Shown: positions 49,158 to 60,410 of the stretch, piece after piece
Layout: the number at the start of each line of letters is the position of its first letter
Position numbering within the stretch: the stretch's first letter is position 1
Source: Siphonodentalium dalli
Lineage: Eukaryota > Mollusca > Scaphopoda > Gadilida > Siphonodentaliidae
Direction: 5' to 3'
NCBI GenBank assembly: GCA_032622095.1
Contig: CP136066.1
Span: forward strand, 4,175,784 to 4,239,783
DNA length: 64,000 nucleotides
Made by a program: the position numbers and the translations under genes
The notes under the pieces: model-generated
What the model was told of the DNA's origin: nothing
The model's database searches: none
The model's input: only the letters and a program-made list of their open reading frames with translations

Positions 49158-51685
49158 AAAAAAATAAAATAAAATAAATTTAGTTTAAAGCCGTAAATCA
49201 TCATAGAGCTCTTAGGCTTTACATCAACACATATATAATGATGATTAGAACATAGTAAGAAATATCAATTATGTACAATGAGCTGCTCATCTGGCTACCA
49301 TCAGTGGGTCGGATGATACACACGTTGAAACAGATGCGTTTTAAGTTTAGATGTGAACATTTTGAGCGACTGGGGTGCCCTCAAGTGAGCAGGCAATTTA
49401 TTCCAGAGAAATGGTGAAGCCACGGAAAAGGCCCGGTCACCAGCTGTTACGAGGTCACCCGGTACAAACACAAGGCTGTGAGAACTTTCAGACCGCAGAG
49501 GCCGCGGAGGAACATATCGAGAAATCAAGTCTGCCAAGTATGATGGGGCCTCGCTATTCAGACACTTGTGCGTTAATTTCAAGATTTTGAATTCAATCCG
49601 TTCCCTCGGAGGTAACCAGTGGAGCTCGCGCAATAATGGCGTGACGTGATCATATTTACGGCTCATAAAAATAACTCGTGATGCAGATTTCTGCACATTT
49701 TCGATTTTGTCCAAGATAGACTGGTTGCAGCCGTACAACAGAGAATTGCAGTAGTCCAGACGACTTGTAACGAAGGCATGTACTAGCTGTTTTGTGGTCT
49801 CGACGTCGATAACATTCCGCACCCTGCTGATATTTCTAAGATGGTAATACGAGAACCTGCACACTTGCTCGATGTGTTTTTCAGCAGACAGGTTCTCGTC
49901 CAAGAAATATCCGAGGTTGCGGACTGTGCTGGGTGGCGAGACAACACTGCCTTCAATATTGAGACTATGTTTAGAACATTTTGAAAGTTGCTGTCGCAAA
50001 TCAATATATATTATTTCAGTTTTATCTGCATTCCATTTTAAGAAATTGATTGTCATCCATGATCGAAAATCAGCGACACATCGTTCAAGCTTATATTTGG
50101 TAGAACTTTCAGAATCAAAATCCGGCTTAAAATGAATATACAGCTGTGTGTCATCCGCATAGAAGTGAAAAGATAATTCATGTCGTCTAATGATGTCGCC
50201 AAGGGGTAGTACATATATAGTGTAGAGCAACGGCCCCAGCACTTATCCCTGTGGAACGCCGAACTTAAAAGAAGCTGCTTTCGATGTGGAACCGGAAACG
50301 GCAACCCTCTGCGTACGGTCGTGTAGGTAGGATCGAAACCAGTCCAATGCGGTCCCGACAATCCCAAGACGATCGGAAAGTCTGTTTAAAGGGACAGCGT
50401 GGTCGATCGTGTCGAACGCTGCGCTTAAGTCGAGGAGCACGAGACACGATACTTGTTGTTTGTCCATGGCTTGCAGTATGTCATTCTGCACTCGCAAAAG
50501 CGCAGTTTCAGTACTGCAAAATGACCTATACGCGGACTGGAAGACTTCTGCTGAACCACACCCTTTAAGGTGGTCGCGGACTTGCTTGGCGACCTCACGC
50601 TCAATAACCTTCGACAAGAAGAAAAGATTAGATACCGGTTGGTAGTTTTTCAGCGTCTCAGGATCCAGCCGCGGCTTCTTGATGAGTGGTGTTACAAGAG
50701 CCTGCTTCATCGACGTTGGGAAAACTCCGGTAGAAAGTGATGTGTTAACTATATCAAAAATCCATGGCATCAGCGCAGGGAGACATGATTTTAGTAACAC
50801 AGGTGGGATGACATCAAGTTTGCATTGCTTGGATGGTGCATGCTGGATGGTCTTAGTAAGCTCCTCAGATGAAATCGATCGAAAACTATCAAGAATGGTC
50901 GGCAATGAAACGAGTGAGTCCGAAATCGTACCACTATCAGATACACTGCCCAGAATTGACCGTATTGTATCAATTTTATTGACGAAAAAGTCAGAAAATT
51001 GATTCGCCAAAATTTCAGTTGACGAACGCTCGGGTAGTATCGGCTTCGGTTTACGATGGAGAAGTTTATCAATCACCTCCGACATAACCTTTGGCTTCGT
51101 TTTGTTATCAGATATGATAGAAGTAAAATACGCTGCTTTAGACTGGCGTATCAGTTGGTTGACAACTGTTTTCTGTGTGACAAAGTTTGTTCGGTCACGG
51201 TTGAGTTTGGACGACCTCCATCGCAGCTCAAGTTTCCTCCGGTCACGTTTCGCATCTCTGATCTCATGATTAAACCAAGGAGAATGATGTTGTCTGGATA
51301 CCGTCCTGGATTTTTCTGGCGCGGAACGATCAATGAGACTCTTGGAGAGGCGAGTACAGTTATCGAGGGATTCATCAACTGGCAGGTGTAGGGTCATAGC
51401 ATCATTTGATGACACTAATGCCTCCGAGAACTCGGACGGTTGAATGTCTCTCAGTTTACGATATTTGATGGTCTGTTTGAACGGCTGTGGGCTTGGTATT
51501 CGGATATCGAATTTAACCATGACGTGATCGGAAAAGGCTATGTCATGCACCTCCAGTTTCTGCACTATGTGGCTCTCTGACTCCCGAACAATTATCAGGT
51601 CGAGTGTGTGGCCCGCTACATGAGTGGGCCCATGAACAAGCTGAACTAGTTCCATGGACTTTAACAAGGCCAGGAATTTAATGTC
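49158..51685 (-). mobile_element. 5'-truncated LINE (L2/CR1-like)
   Basis: The minus strand holds the end of an endonuclease domain and a whole reverse transcriptase with one stop codon (see 49301-51667). A 140-bp 3' region then ends in an AT-rich (TATTT)n-type tail at about 49158-49180. The start lies inside the endonuclease domain, as expected from incomplete reverse transcription. GGGAATTAAA at the 3' flank and AGGAATTTAA near 51676 may be a decayed target duplication. Confidence 0.85.
49301..51667 (-). pseudogene. reverse transcriptase ORF with one in-frame stop
   Basis: From 51667 the frame reads a partial endonuclease (HTLDLII, then FSDHVMV, the SDH motif) and a linker typical of the group (SPWFNHEIRDAKRDRRK). 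The RT follows (VTPLIKKPRLD, KNYQPVSNL, LLDLSAAFDTIDH with the catalytic Asp, FKFGVPQG). A TAA at 50243-50245 replaces the residue after GVPQG. The same frame then continues as VLGPLLYTIYV, carries the catalytic YADDTQLY and ends at 49301 with LRAPQSLKMFTSKLKTHLF-type C-terminal sequence. One base change explains the stop. The copy is also 5' truncated, so it is not autonomous. Confidence 0.88.
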
Positions 51686-52084
51686 GTGTCATATATATGT
51701 TGTGTTCTCTAATAAATACTACACCGATGAACAGTCATAATTATTGGCCTCACGTGGAGAAAAGTCGACTATTTGTCTAAACAAGAAATTTCAAACTAAC
51801 AACCGATTGGAAAATTAAACTACCGGATTAATGTCAACGTTTATTTGGTATGAAATGTCCAGCATATGTTGTGTCAGCATTGAAGTTCCAATACTGAACA
51901 TTTTGAGAAATGTTTGGGGGGGTCAACTCACCCACCCCTGCCCATGCGATGCAAATTAGTAGTGGCCTGAACTGCGCCCAAAAGTTATTAAACCACGAAT
52001 TAAATTAAACCGTTCCGCTTTCCAACAAAAAAATAATATCCGTGAGAGCGACATTACTAAAGACCAAGTCTATTTGGTAAATGA
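51686..52084. other. no feature recognised
   Basis: Unique AT-rich spacer between the LINE and the next SINE. Confidence 0.5.
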
Positions 52085-52402
52085 GTTGACTGATTGACTG
52101 ACTGATTTGGGTTTAATGTCGCTTTCAGCCACTGGGGCCATGTCACGACATTGCCAGTTTTAGTTGCGGAGGAAATCCGCAGACTTAGGTTAATCTAGCA
52201 GTTATTTCGATGGTTGATAGACTTCTCGACTATGTACGGCAAACCACCGGTTATCAGCGAGTAACTTGCAACTCCACAAGATAACGATTTCGAGTTACAA
52301 AGTCCATGATGGAAACATTTGGGTTTGAACACTCATCGCCAGTGCCTGAGTGCGAGAAGGCTTGGCATTGTACCCCTAACCGACTGAGACACCGATTTCC
52401 CC
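52085..52402 (-). mobile_element. tRNA-derived SINE, second long copy
   Basis: Minus-strand head with TGTCTCAGTCGGTTAGGGG and GTGTTCAAACCC (A- and B-box-like), the shared body (CATGGACTTTGTAACTCG, GGTGGTTTGCC, CTGGCAATGTCGTGACATGG) and a tail of CAGT/CAAT repeats at 52085-52106. It is diverged from the 47.4-kb copy, so the insertion is older or belongs to another subfamily. Confidence 0.8.
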
Positions 52403-53152
52403 TCAGTTGAAATGCTTGCAGCATGGTCTGTTCTGTCCATAATGACAGTCATGTTGCAAAGACAACTTATTAATGTCTAGTATGGGTATGTATGGGGGCA
52501 TAGCGTTGACGATACAGCCAACATTTTCGTTACTTAATAGTTTTAACATAATTCTCATCAAACCTTGCAAATTATTGAAAATCAGTTGGCAAGTTTTCCT
52601 CGCGTCTTGCATAGTCACATAGCGGGGTATATCTCCTTTCGAACGGCATATCAAACGTCTCCATAAGTGAACGCATTGCGAAGTTATGGCGAATTTAAGA
52701 TGACTGGTAAAACTGTGGTAATTGATGGGCGTGGCTTCCAGAGGTCATACTCTCGAAGAGTTCACCGTATACAACGTGTATATGAAGTATTAGGACACCA
52801 ATCGAAGTCGCATAAAAGGCGGTTCCTATAAAGTCGGACATGCCCTGATCAATGGTAAACTTGGTTTGGGGCGAAATGATAGAGGGGGTGTCAATACTGA
52901 CAAAATTACATTCAGTACAAAAGCAAAATGGGTAATCTTCAAACGGCTAGAGTTAAGTGGGTGGAGTTAAGTTACAATGGAAATGTAATATAGATAAATG
53001 TGTTGATCAATATCTCCGACAGTTTTGAAGGAATCAAGCTGAAATTTCGCAAACAGCTAATATGCAGGACGCCAAATGAAATACGACGGATAGTTATCGC
53101 TCCATTCATTTCGTTTCCGAGGGTTGATAGAAATGATCCGCACATAATTTTA
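52403..53152. other. left flank of the tRNA array, no gene recognised
   Basis: No domain-bearing frame. Sequence similarity to the 679-bp unit starts at about 53153 (TTCTCACAACGGAACC). Confidence 0.55.
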
Positions 53153-53192
53153 TTCTCACAACGGAACCTGTTTCTCGCAGCACGATATGCGG

Positions 53193-53251
53193 ATGGATAA
53201 GGCGTCTGACTTCGAATCAGAAGATTGCGAGTTCGAGTCTCGTCGGGGTCG
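53193..53251 (+). pseudogene. tRNA-Arg(UCG) lacking its first 14 nt
   Basis: Positions 15-73 of the tRNA are intact, but a 98-bp deletion in this first unit joins CACGATATGCGG straight to ATGGATAAGG. It has lost the 5' acceptor strand and most of the A box, so it should not be a functional tRNA. Confidence 0.85.
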
Positions 53252-53527
53252 ATTAATTTTTATAACATTTTTATGTTTCCAAATGGTCAAGTTTGGTGTC
53301 ACCATCGGCTACGGGTTTTACATGCGCATATTGAGTGTTAATCGGCGCCATTTTCGAAGTTAGCGCATGTTGGGTATCAAATGACAGTCAAGACCATATT
53401 GGGTTAATGGAAATGTGTCCAGGTTCAAAATCAAGCGCACACTTCGTTATATAAGCTGAGGACGGACACATTGTGGTCTATTGGAAATATAAAAACAAAC
53501 AAAAATATGTATAAAAATTTTCTCCAC

Positions 53528-53620
53528 TCCCTCGAACCGGATTCGAACCAGTGACCTAAGGATAGCTGACAACGTCGTAGCATCTACAGTCCTCCGCTCT
53601 ACCAACTGAGCTATCGAGGG
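53528..53620 (-). tRNA. tRNA-Tyr-GTA: tRNA-Tyr(GUA) with 20-nt intron, unit 1
   Basis: CCCTCGA pairs with TCGAGGG (acceptor, discriminator A73). The D arm is GCTCAGTTGGTAGAGC, the anticodon stem GAGGA/TCCTT encloses CTGTAGA with anticodon GTA, and the T arm contains GGTTCGAATCC. An intron of 20 nt (plus strand 53564-53583) lies directly after position 37, the standard place for nuclear tRNA introns, and must be spliced. The mature length is 73 nt. It decodes UAC/UAU. All 16 copies appear identical. Confidence 0.95.
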
Positions 53621-53857
53621 TCGGCTGAAATGGTGCGCGCGCAAATTTCGCCTGCTTTTAATAGTCAAACGGGATGAAATTTCTAAATATCGATTCTCTT
53701 TGTTGAATCATTTATGAATGCCGGAGAATTTAATTCTCACAACGGAACCTGTTTCTCGCAACACGATGTACGAAATATCTAGTATTGAATGGAAATAACT
53801 AATTTGAACATCGCATTGGGCCGCCTTGACTTTACTATGAGGGAACTGGCTTTCGCT

Positions 53858-53930
53858 GGCCTCGTGGCCTAATGGATAAGGCGTCTGACTTCGAATCAGA
53901 AGATTGCGAGTTCGAGTCTCGTCGGGGTCG
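53858..53930 (+). tRNA. tRNA-Arg-TCG: tRNA-Arg(UCG), first complete copy
   Basis: 73 nt. Acceptor strand GGCCTCG pairs with CGGGGTC (two G-U pairs), discriminator G. The A box is TGGCCTAATGG, anticodon stem TCTGA/TCAGA encloses CTTCGAA with anticodon TCG (reads CGA), and the B box is GTTCGAGTC. It closely resembles animal nuclear tRNA-Arg(UCG). It has no intron. A T5 terminator starts 6 nt after the 3' end. Markers are A before and C after. Confidence 0.96.
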
Positions 53931-54206
53931 ATTAATTTTTATAACATTTTTATGTTTCCAAATGGTCAAGTTTGGTGTCACCATCGGCCACGGGTTTTAC
54001 ATGCGCATATTGAGTGTTAATCGGCGCCATTTTCGAAGTTAGCGCATGTTGGGTATCAAATGACAGTCAAGACCATATTGGGTTAATGGAAATGTGTCCA
54101 GGTTCAAAATCAAGCGCACACTTCGTTATATAAGCTGAGGACGGACACATTGTGGTCTATTGGAAATATAAAAACAAACAAAAATATGTATAAAAATTTT
54201 CTCCAC

Positions 54207-54299
54207 TCCCTCGAACCGGATTCGAACCAGTGACCTAAGGATAGCTGACAACGTCGTAGCATCTACAGTCCTCCGCTCTACCAACTGAGCTATCGAGGG
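54207..54299 (-). tRNA. tRNA-Tyr-GTA: tRNA-Tyr(GUA), unit 2
   Basis: Same 93-nt gene with intron as 53528-53620. Confidence 0.95.
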
Positions 54300-54536
54300 T
54301 CGGCTGAAATGGTGCGCGCGCAAATTTCGCCTGCTTTTAATAGTCAAACGGGATGAAATTTCTAAATATCGATTCTCTTTGTTGAATCATTTATGAATGC
54401 CGGAGAATTTAATTCTCACAACGGAACCTGTTTCTCGCAACACGATGTACGAAATATCTAGTATTGAATGGAAATAACTCATTTGAACATCGCATTGGGC
54501 CGCCTTGACTTTACTATGAGGGAACTGGCTTTCGCT

Positions 54537-54609
54537 GGCCTCGTGGCCTAATGGATAAGGCGTCTGACTTCGAATCAGAAGATTGCGAGTTCGAGTCTCG
54601 TCGGGGTCG
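54537..54609 (+). tRNA. tRNA-Arg-TCG: tRNA-Arg(UCG), unit 3
   Basis: Same 73 nt as 53858-53930; upstream marker C (54480), downstream marker T (54668). Confidence 0.95.
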
Positions 54610-54885
54610 ATTAATTTTTATAACATTTTTATGTTTCCAAATGGTCAAGTTTGGTGTCACCATCGGCTACGGGTTTTACATGCGCATATTGAGTGTTAAT
54701 CGGCGCCATTTTCGAAGTTAGCGCATGTTGGGTATCAAATGACAGTCAAGACCATATTGGGTTAATGGAAATGTGTCCAGGTTCAAAATCAAGCGCACAC
54801 TTCGTTATATAAGCTGAGGACGGACACATTGTGGTCTATTGGAAATATAAAAACAAACAAAAATATGTATAAAAATTTTCTCCAC

Positions 54886-54978
54886 TCCCTCGAACCGGAT
54901 TCGAACCAGTGACCTAAGGATAGCTGACAACGTCGTAGCATCTACAGTCCTCCGCTCTACCAACTGAGCTATCGAGGG
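54886..54978 (-). tRNA. tRNA-Tyr-GTA: tRNA-Tyr(GUA), unit 3
   Basis: Identical copy with the 20-nt intron. Confidence 0.95.
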
Positions 54979-55215
54979 TCGGCTGAAATGGTGCGCGCGC
55001 AAATTTCGCCTGCTTTTAATAGTCAAACGGGATGAAATTTCTAAATATCGATTCTCTTTGTTGAATCATTTATGAATGCCGGAGAATTTAATTCTCACAA
55101 CGGAACCTGTTTCTCGCAACACGATGTACGAAATATCTAGTATTGAATGGAAATAACTAATTTGAACATCGCATTGGGCCGCCTTGACTTTACTATGAGG
55201 GAACTGGCTTTCGCT

Positions 55216-55288
55216 GGCCTCGTGGCCTAATGGATAAGGCGTCTGACTTCGAATCAGAAGATTGCGAGTTCGAGTCTCGTCGGGGTCG
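55216..55288 (+). tRNA. tRNA-Arg-TCG: tRNA-Arg(UCG), unit 4
   Basis: Identical tRNA; markers A and C, as in the unit two periods to the left. Confidence 0.95.
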
Positions 55289-55564
55289 ATTAATTTTTAT
55301 AACATTTTTATGTTTCCAAATGGTCAAGTTTGGTGTCACCATCGGCCACGGGTTTTACATGCGCATATTGAGTGTTAATCGGCGCCATTTTCGAAGTTAG
55401 CGCATGTTGGGTATCAAATGACAGTCAAGACCATATTGGGTTAATGGAAATGTGTCCAGGTTCAAAATCAAGCGCACACTTCGTTATATAAGCTGAGGAC
55501 GGACACATTGTGGTCTATTGGAAATATAAAAACAAACAAAAATATGTATAAAAATTTTCTCCAC

Positions 55565-55657
55565 TCCCTCGAACCGGATTCGAACCAGTGACCTAAGGAT
55601 AGCTGACAACGTCGTAGCATCTACAGTCCTCCGCTCTACCAACTGAGCTATCGAGGG
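55565..55657 (-). tRNA. tRNA-Tyr-GTA: tRNA-Tyr(GUA), unit 4
   Basis: Identical copy with the 20-nt intron. Confidence 0.95.
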
Positions 55658-55894
55658 TCGGCTGAAATGGTGCGCGCGCAAATTTCGCCTGCTTTTAATA
55701 GTCAAACGGGATGAAATTTCTAAATATCGATTCTCTTTGTTGAATCATTTATGAATGCCGGAGAATTTAATTCTCACAACGGAACCTGTTTCTCGCAACA
55801 CGATGTACGAAATATCTAGTATTGAATGGAAATAACTCATTTGAACATCGCATTGGGCCGCCTTGACTTTACTATGAGGGAACTGGCTTTCGCT

Positions 55895-55967
55895 GGCCTC
55901 GTGGCCTAATGGATAAGGCGTCTGACTTCGAATCAGAAGATTGCGAGTTCGAGTCTCGTCGGGGTCG
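55895..55967 (+). tRNA. tRNA-Arg-TCG: tRNA-Arg(UCG), unit 5
   Basis: Identical tRNA; markers C and T. Confidence 0.95.
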
Positions 55968-56243
55968 ATTAATTTTTATAACATTTTTATGTTTCCAAAT
56001 GGTCAAGTTTGGTGTCACCATCGGCTACGGGTTTTACATGCGCATATTGAGTGTTAATCGGCGCCATTTTCGAAGTTAGCGCATGTTGGGTATCAAATGA
56101 CAGTCAAGACCATATTGGGTTAATGGAAATGTGTCCAGGTTCAAAATCAAGCGCACACTTCGTTATATAAGCTGAGGACGGACACATTGTGGTCTATTGG
56201 AAATATAAAAACAAACAAAAATATGTATAAAAATTTTCTCCAC

Positions 56244-56336
56244 TCCCTCGAACCGGATTCGAACCAGTGACCTAAGGATAGCTGACAACGTCGTAGCATC
56301 TACAGTCCTCCGCTCTACCAACTGAGCTATCGAGGG
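56244..56336 (-). tRNA. tRNA-Tyr-GTA: tRNA-Tyr(GUA), unit 5
   Basis: Identical copy with the 20-nt intron. Confidence 0.95.
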
Positions 56337-56573
56337 TCGGCTGAAATGGTGCGCGCGCAAATTTCGCCTGCTTTTAATAGTCAAACGGGATGAAATTTCT
56401 AAATATCGATTCTCTTTGTTGAATCATTTATGAATGCCGGAGAATTTAATTCTCACAACGGAACCTGTTTCTCGCAACACGATGTACGAAATATCTAGTA
56501 TTGAATGGAAATAACTAATTTGAACATCGCATTGGGCCGCCTTGACTTTACTATGAGGGAACTGGCTTTCGCT

Positions 56574-56646
56574 GGCCTCGTGGCCTAATGGATAAGGCGT
56601 CTGACTTCGAATCAGAAGATTGCGAGTTCGAGTCTCGTCGGGGTCG
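56574..56646 (+). tRNA. tRNA-Arg-TCG: tRNA-Arg(UCG), unit 6
   Basis: Identical tRNA; markers A and T, where the strict alternation of the downstream marker stops. Confidence 0.95.
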
Positions 56647-56922
56647 ATTAATTTTTATAACATTTTTATGTTTCCAAATGGTCAAGTTTGGTGTCACCAT
56701 CGGCTACGGGTTTTACATGCGCATATTGAGTGTTAATCGGCGCCATTTTCGAAGTTAGCGCATGTTGGGTATCAAATGACAGTCAAGACCATATTGGGTT
56801 AATGGAAATGTGTCCAGGTTCAAAATCAAGCGCACACTTCGTTATATAAGCTGAGGACGGACACATTGTGGTCTATTGGAAATATAAAAACAAACAAAAA
56901 TATGTATAAAAATTTTCTCCAC

Positions 56923-57015
56923 TCCCTCGAACCGGATTCGAACCAGTGACCTAAGGATAGCTGACAACGTCGTAGCATCTACAGTCCTCCGCTCTACCAA
57001 CTGAGCTATCGAGGG
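56923..57015 (-). tRNA. tRNA-Tyr-GTA: tRNA-Tyr(GUA), unit 6
   Basis: Identical copy with the 20-nt intron. Confidence 0.95.
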
Positions 57016-57252
57016 TCGGCTGAAATGGTGCGCGCGCAAATTTCGCCTGCTTTTAATAGTCAAACGGGATGAAATTTCTAAATATCGATTCTCTTTGTTG
57101 AATCATTTATGAATGCCGGAGAATTTAATTCTCACAACGGAACCTGTTTCTCGCAACACGATGTACGAAATATCTAGTATTGAATGGAAATAACTCATTT
57201 GAACATCGCATTGGGCCGCCTTGACTTTACTATGAGGGAACTGGCTTTCGCT

Positions 57253-57325
57253 GGCCTCGTGGCCTAATGGATAAGGCGTCTGACTTCGAATCAGAAGATT
57301 GCGAGTTCGAGTCTCGTCGGGGTCG
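57253..57325 (+). tRNA. tRNA-Arg-TCG: tRNA-Arg(UCG), unit 7
   Basis: Identical tRNA; markers C and T. Confidence 0.95.
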
Positions 57326-57601
57326 ATTAATTTTTATAACATTTTTATGTTTCCAAATGGTCAAGTTTGGTGTCACCATCGGCTACGGGTTTTACATGCG
57401 CATATTGAGTGTTAATCGGCGCCATTTTCGAAGTTAGCGCATGTTGGGTATCAAATGACAGTCAAGACCATATTGGGTTAATGGAAATGTGTCCAGGTTC
57501 AAAATCAAGCGCACACTTCGTTATATAAGCTGAGGACGGACACATTGTGGTCTATTGGAAATATAAAAACAAACAAAAATATGTATAAAAATTTTCTCCA
57601 C

Positions 57602-57694
57602 TCCCTCGAACCGGATTCGAACCAGTGACCTAAGGATAGCTGACAACGTCGTAGCATCTACAGTCCTCCGCTCTACCAACTGAGCTATCGAGGG
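57602..57694 (-). tRNA. tRNA-Tyr-GTA: tRNA-Tyr(GUA), unit 7
   Basis: Identical copy with the 20-nt intron. Confidence 0.95.
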
Positions 57695-57931
57695 TCGGCT
57701 GAAATGGTGCGCGCGCAAATTTCGCCTGCTTTTAATAGTCAAACGGGATGAAATTTCTAAATATCGATTCTCTTTGTTGAATCATTTATGAATGCCGGAG
57801 AATTTAATTCTCACAACGGAACCTGTTTCTCGCAACACGATGTACGAAATATCTAGTATTGAATGGAAATAACTAATTTGAACATCGCATTGGGCCGCCT
57901 TGACTTTACTATGAGGGAACTGGCTTTCGCT

Positions 57932-58004
57932 GGCCTCGTGGCCTAATGGATAAGGCGTCTGACTTCGAATCAGAAGATTGCGAGTTCGAGTCTCGTCGGG
58001 GTCG
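57932..58004 (+). tRNA. tRNA-Arg-TCG: tRNA-Arg(UCG), unit 8
   Basis: Identical tRNA; markers A and T, beginning a run of seven units alike at both markers. Confidence 0.95.
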
Positions 58005-58280
58005 ATTAATTTTTATAACATTTTTATGTTTCCAAATGGTCAAGTTTGGTGTCACCATCGGCTACGGGTTTTACATGCGCATATTGAGTGTTAATCGGCG
58101 CCATTTTCGAAGTTAGCGCATGTTGGGTATCAAATGACAGTCAAGACCATATTGGGTTAATGGAAATGTGTCCAGGTTCAAAATCAAGCGCACACTTCGT
58201 TATATAAGCTGAGGACGGACACATTGTGGTCTATTGGAAATATAAAAACAAACAAAAATATGTATAAAAATTTTCTCCAC

Positions 58281-58373
58281 TCCCTCGAACCGGATTCGAA
58301 CCAGTGACCTAAGGATAGCTGACAACGTCGTAGCATCTACAGTCCTCCGCTCTACCAACTGAGCTATCGAGGG
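58281..58373 (-). tRNA. tRNA-Tyr-GTA: tRNA-Tyr(GUA), unit 8
   Basis: Identical copy with the 20-nt intron. Confidence 0.95.
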
Positions 58374-58610
58374 TCGGCTGAAATGGTGCGCGCGCAAATT
58401 TCGCCTGCTTTTAATAGTCAAACGGGATGAAATTTCTAAATATCGATTCTCTTTGTTGAATCATTTATGAATGCCGGAGAATTTAATTCTCACAACGGAA
58501 CCTGTTTCTCGCAACACGATGTACGAAATATCTAGTATTGAATGGAAATAACTAATTTGAACATCGCATTGGGCCGCCTTGACTTTACTATGAGGGAACT
58601 GGCTTTCGCT

Positions 58611-58683
58611 GGCCTCGTGGCCTAATGGATAAGGCGTCTGACTTCGAATCAGAAGATTGCGAGTTCGAGTCTCGTCGGGGTCG
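58611..58683 (+). tRNA. tRNA-Arg-TCG: tRNA-Arg(UCG), unit 9
   Basis: Identical tRNA; markers A and T. Confidence 0.95.
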
Positions 58684-58959
58684 ATTAATTTTTATAACAT
58701 TTTTATGTTTCCAAATGGTCAAGTTTGGTGTCACCATCGGCTACGGGTTTTACATGCGCATATTGAGTGTTAATCGGCGCCATTTTCGAAGTTAGCGCAT
58801 GTTGGGTATCAAATGACAGTCAAGACCATATTGGGTTAATGGAAATGTGTCCAGGTTCAAAATCAAGCGCACACTTCGTTATATAAGCTGAGGACGGACA
58901 CATTGTGGTCTATTGGAAATATAAAAACAAACAAAAATATGTATAAAAATTTTCTCCAC

Positions 58960-59052
58960 TCCCTCGAACCGGATTCGAACCAGTGACCTAAGGATAGCTG
59001 ACAACGTCGTAGCATCTACAGTCCTCCGCTCTACCAACTGAGCTATCGAGGG
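58960..59052 (-). tRNA. tRNA-Tyr-GTA: tRNA-Tyr(GUA), unit 9
   Basis: Identical copy with the 20-nt intron. Confidence 0.95.
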
Positions 59053-59289
59053 TCGGCTGAAATGGTGCGCGCGCAAATTTCGCCTGCTTTTAATAGTCAA
59101 ACGGGATGAAATTTCTAAATATCGATTCTCTTTGTTGAATCATTTATGAATGCCGGAGAATTTAATTCTCACAACGGAACCTGTTTCTCGCAACACGATG
59201 TACGAAATATCTAGTATTGAATGGAAATAACTAATTTGAACATCGCATTGGGCCGCCTTGACTTTACTATGAGGGAACTGGCTTTCGCT

Positions 59290-59362
59290 GGCCTCGTGGC
59301 CTAATGGATAAGGCGTCTGACTTCGAATCAGAAGATTGCGAGTTCGAGTCTCGTCGGGGTCG
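59290..59362 (+). tRNA. tRNA-Arg-TCG: tRNA-Arg(UCG), unit 10
   Basis: Identical tRNA; markers A and T. Confidence 0.95.
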
Positions 59363-59638
59363 ATTAATTTTTATAACATTTTTATGTTTCCAAATGGTCA
59401 AGTTTGGTGTCACCATCGGCTACGGGTTTTACATGCGCATATTGAGTGTTAATCGGCGCCATTTTCGAAGTTAGCGCATGTTGGGTATCAAATGACAGTC
59501 AAGACCATATTGGGTTAATGGAAATGTGTCCAGGTTCAAAATCAAGCGCACACTTCGTTATATAAGCTGAGGACGGACACATTGTGGTCTATTGGAAATA
59601 TAAAAACAAACAAAAATATGTATAAAAATTTTCTCCAC

Positions 59639-59731
59639 TCCCTCGAACCGGATTCGAACCAGTGACCTAAGGATAGCTGACAACGTCGTAGCATCTACAG
59701 TCCTCCGCTCTACCAACTGAGCTATCGAGGG
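59639..59731 (-). tRNA. tRNA-Tyr-GTA: tRNA-Tyr(GUA), unit 10
   Basis: Identical copy with the 20-nt intron. Confidence 0.95.
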
Positions 59732-59968
59732 TCGGCTGAAATGGTGCGCGCGCAAATTTCGCCTGCTTTTAATAGTCAAACGGGATGAAATTTCTAAATA
59801 TCGATTCTCTTTGTTGAATCATTTATGAATGCCGGAGAATTTAATTCTCACAACGGAACCTGTTTCTCGCAACACGATGTACGAAATATCTAGTATTGAA
59901 TGGAAATAACTAATTTGAACATCGCATTGGGCCGCCTTGACTTTACTATGAGGGAACTGGCTTTCGCT

Positions 59969-60041
59969 GGCCTCGTGGCCTAATGGATAAGGCGTCTGAC
60001 TTCGAATCAGAAGATTGCGAGTTCGAGTCTCGTCGGGGTCG
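59969..60041 (+). tRNA. tRNA-Arg-TCG: tRNA-Arg(UCG), unit 11
   Basis: Identical tRNA; markers A and T. Confidence 0.95.
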
Positions 60042-60317
60042 ATTAATTTTTATAACATTTTTATGTTTCCAAATGGTCAAGTTTGGTGTCACCATCGGCT
60101 ACGGGTTTTACATGCGCATATTGAGTGTTAATCGGCGCCATTTTCGAAGTTAGCGCATGTTGGGTATCAAATGACAGTCAAGACCATATTGGGTTAATGG
60201 AAATGTGTCCAGGTTCAAAATCAAGCGCACACTTCGTTATATAAGCTGAGGACGGACACATTGTGGTCTATTGGAAATATAAAAACAAACAAAAATATGT
60301 ATAAAAATTTTCTCCAC

Positions 60318-60410
60318 TCCCTCGAACCGGATTCGAACCAGTGACCTAAGGATAGCTGACAACGTCGTAGCATCTACAGTCCTCCGCTCTACCAACTGAG
60401 CTATCGAGGG
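60318..60410 (-). tRNA. tRNA-Tyr-GTA: tRNA-Tyr(GUA), unit 11
   Basis: Identical copy with the 20-nt intron. Confidence 0.95.

Noticed and set aside
49375-51391. Plus-strand open frames of 70-110 residues across 49.4-51.4 kb
   Set aside because: They lie antisense to the LINE reverse transcriptase and have no independent support.
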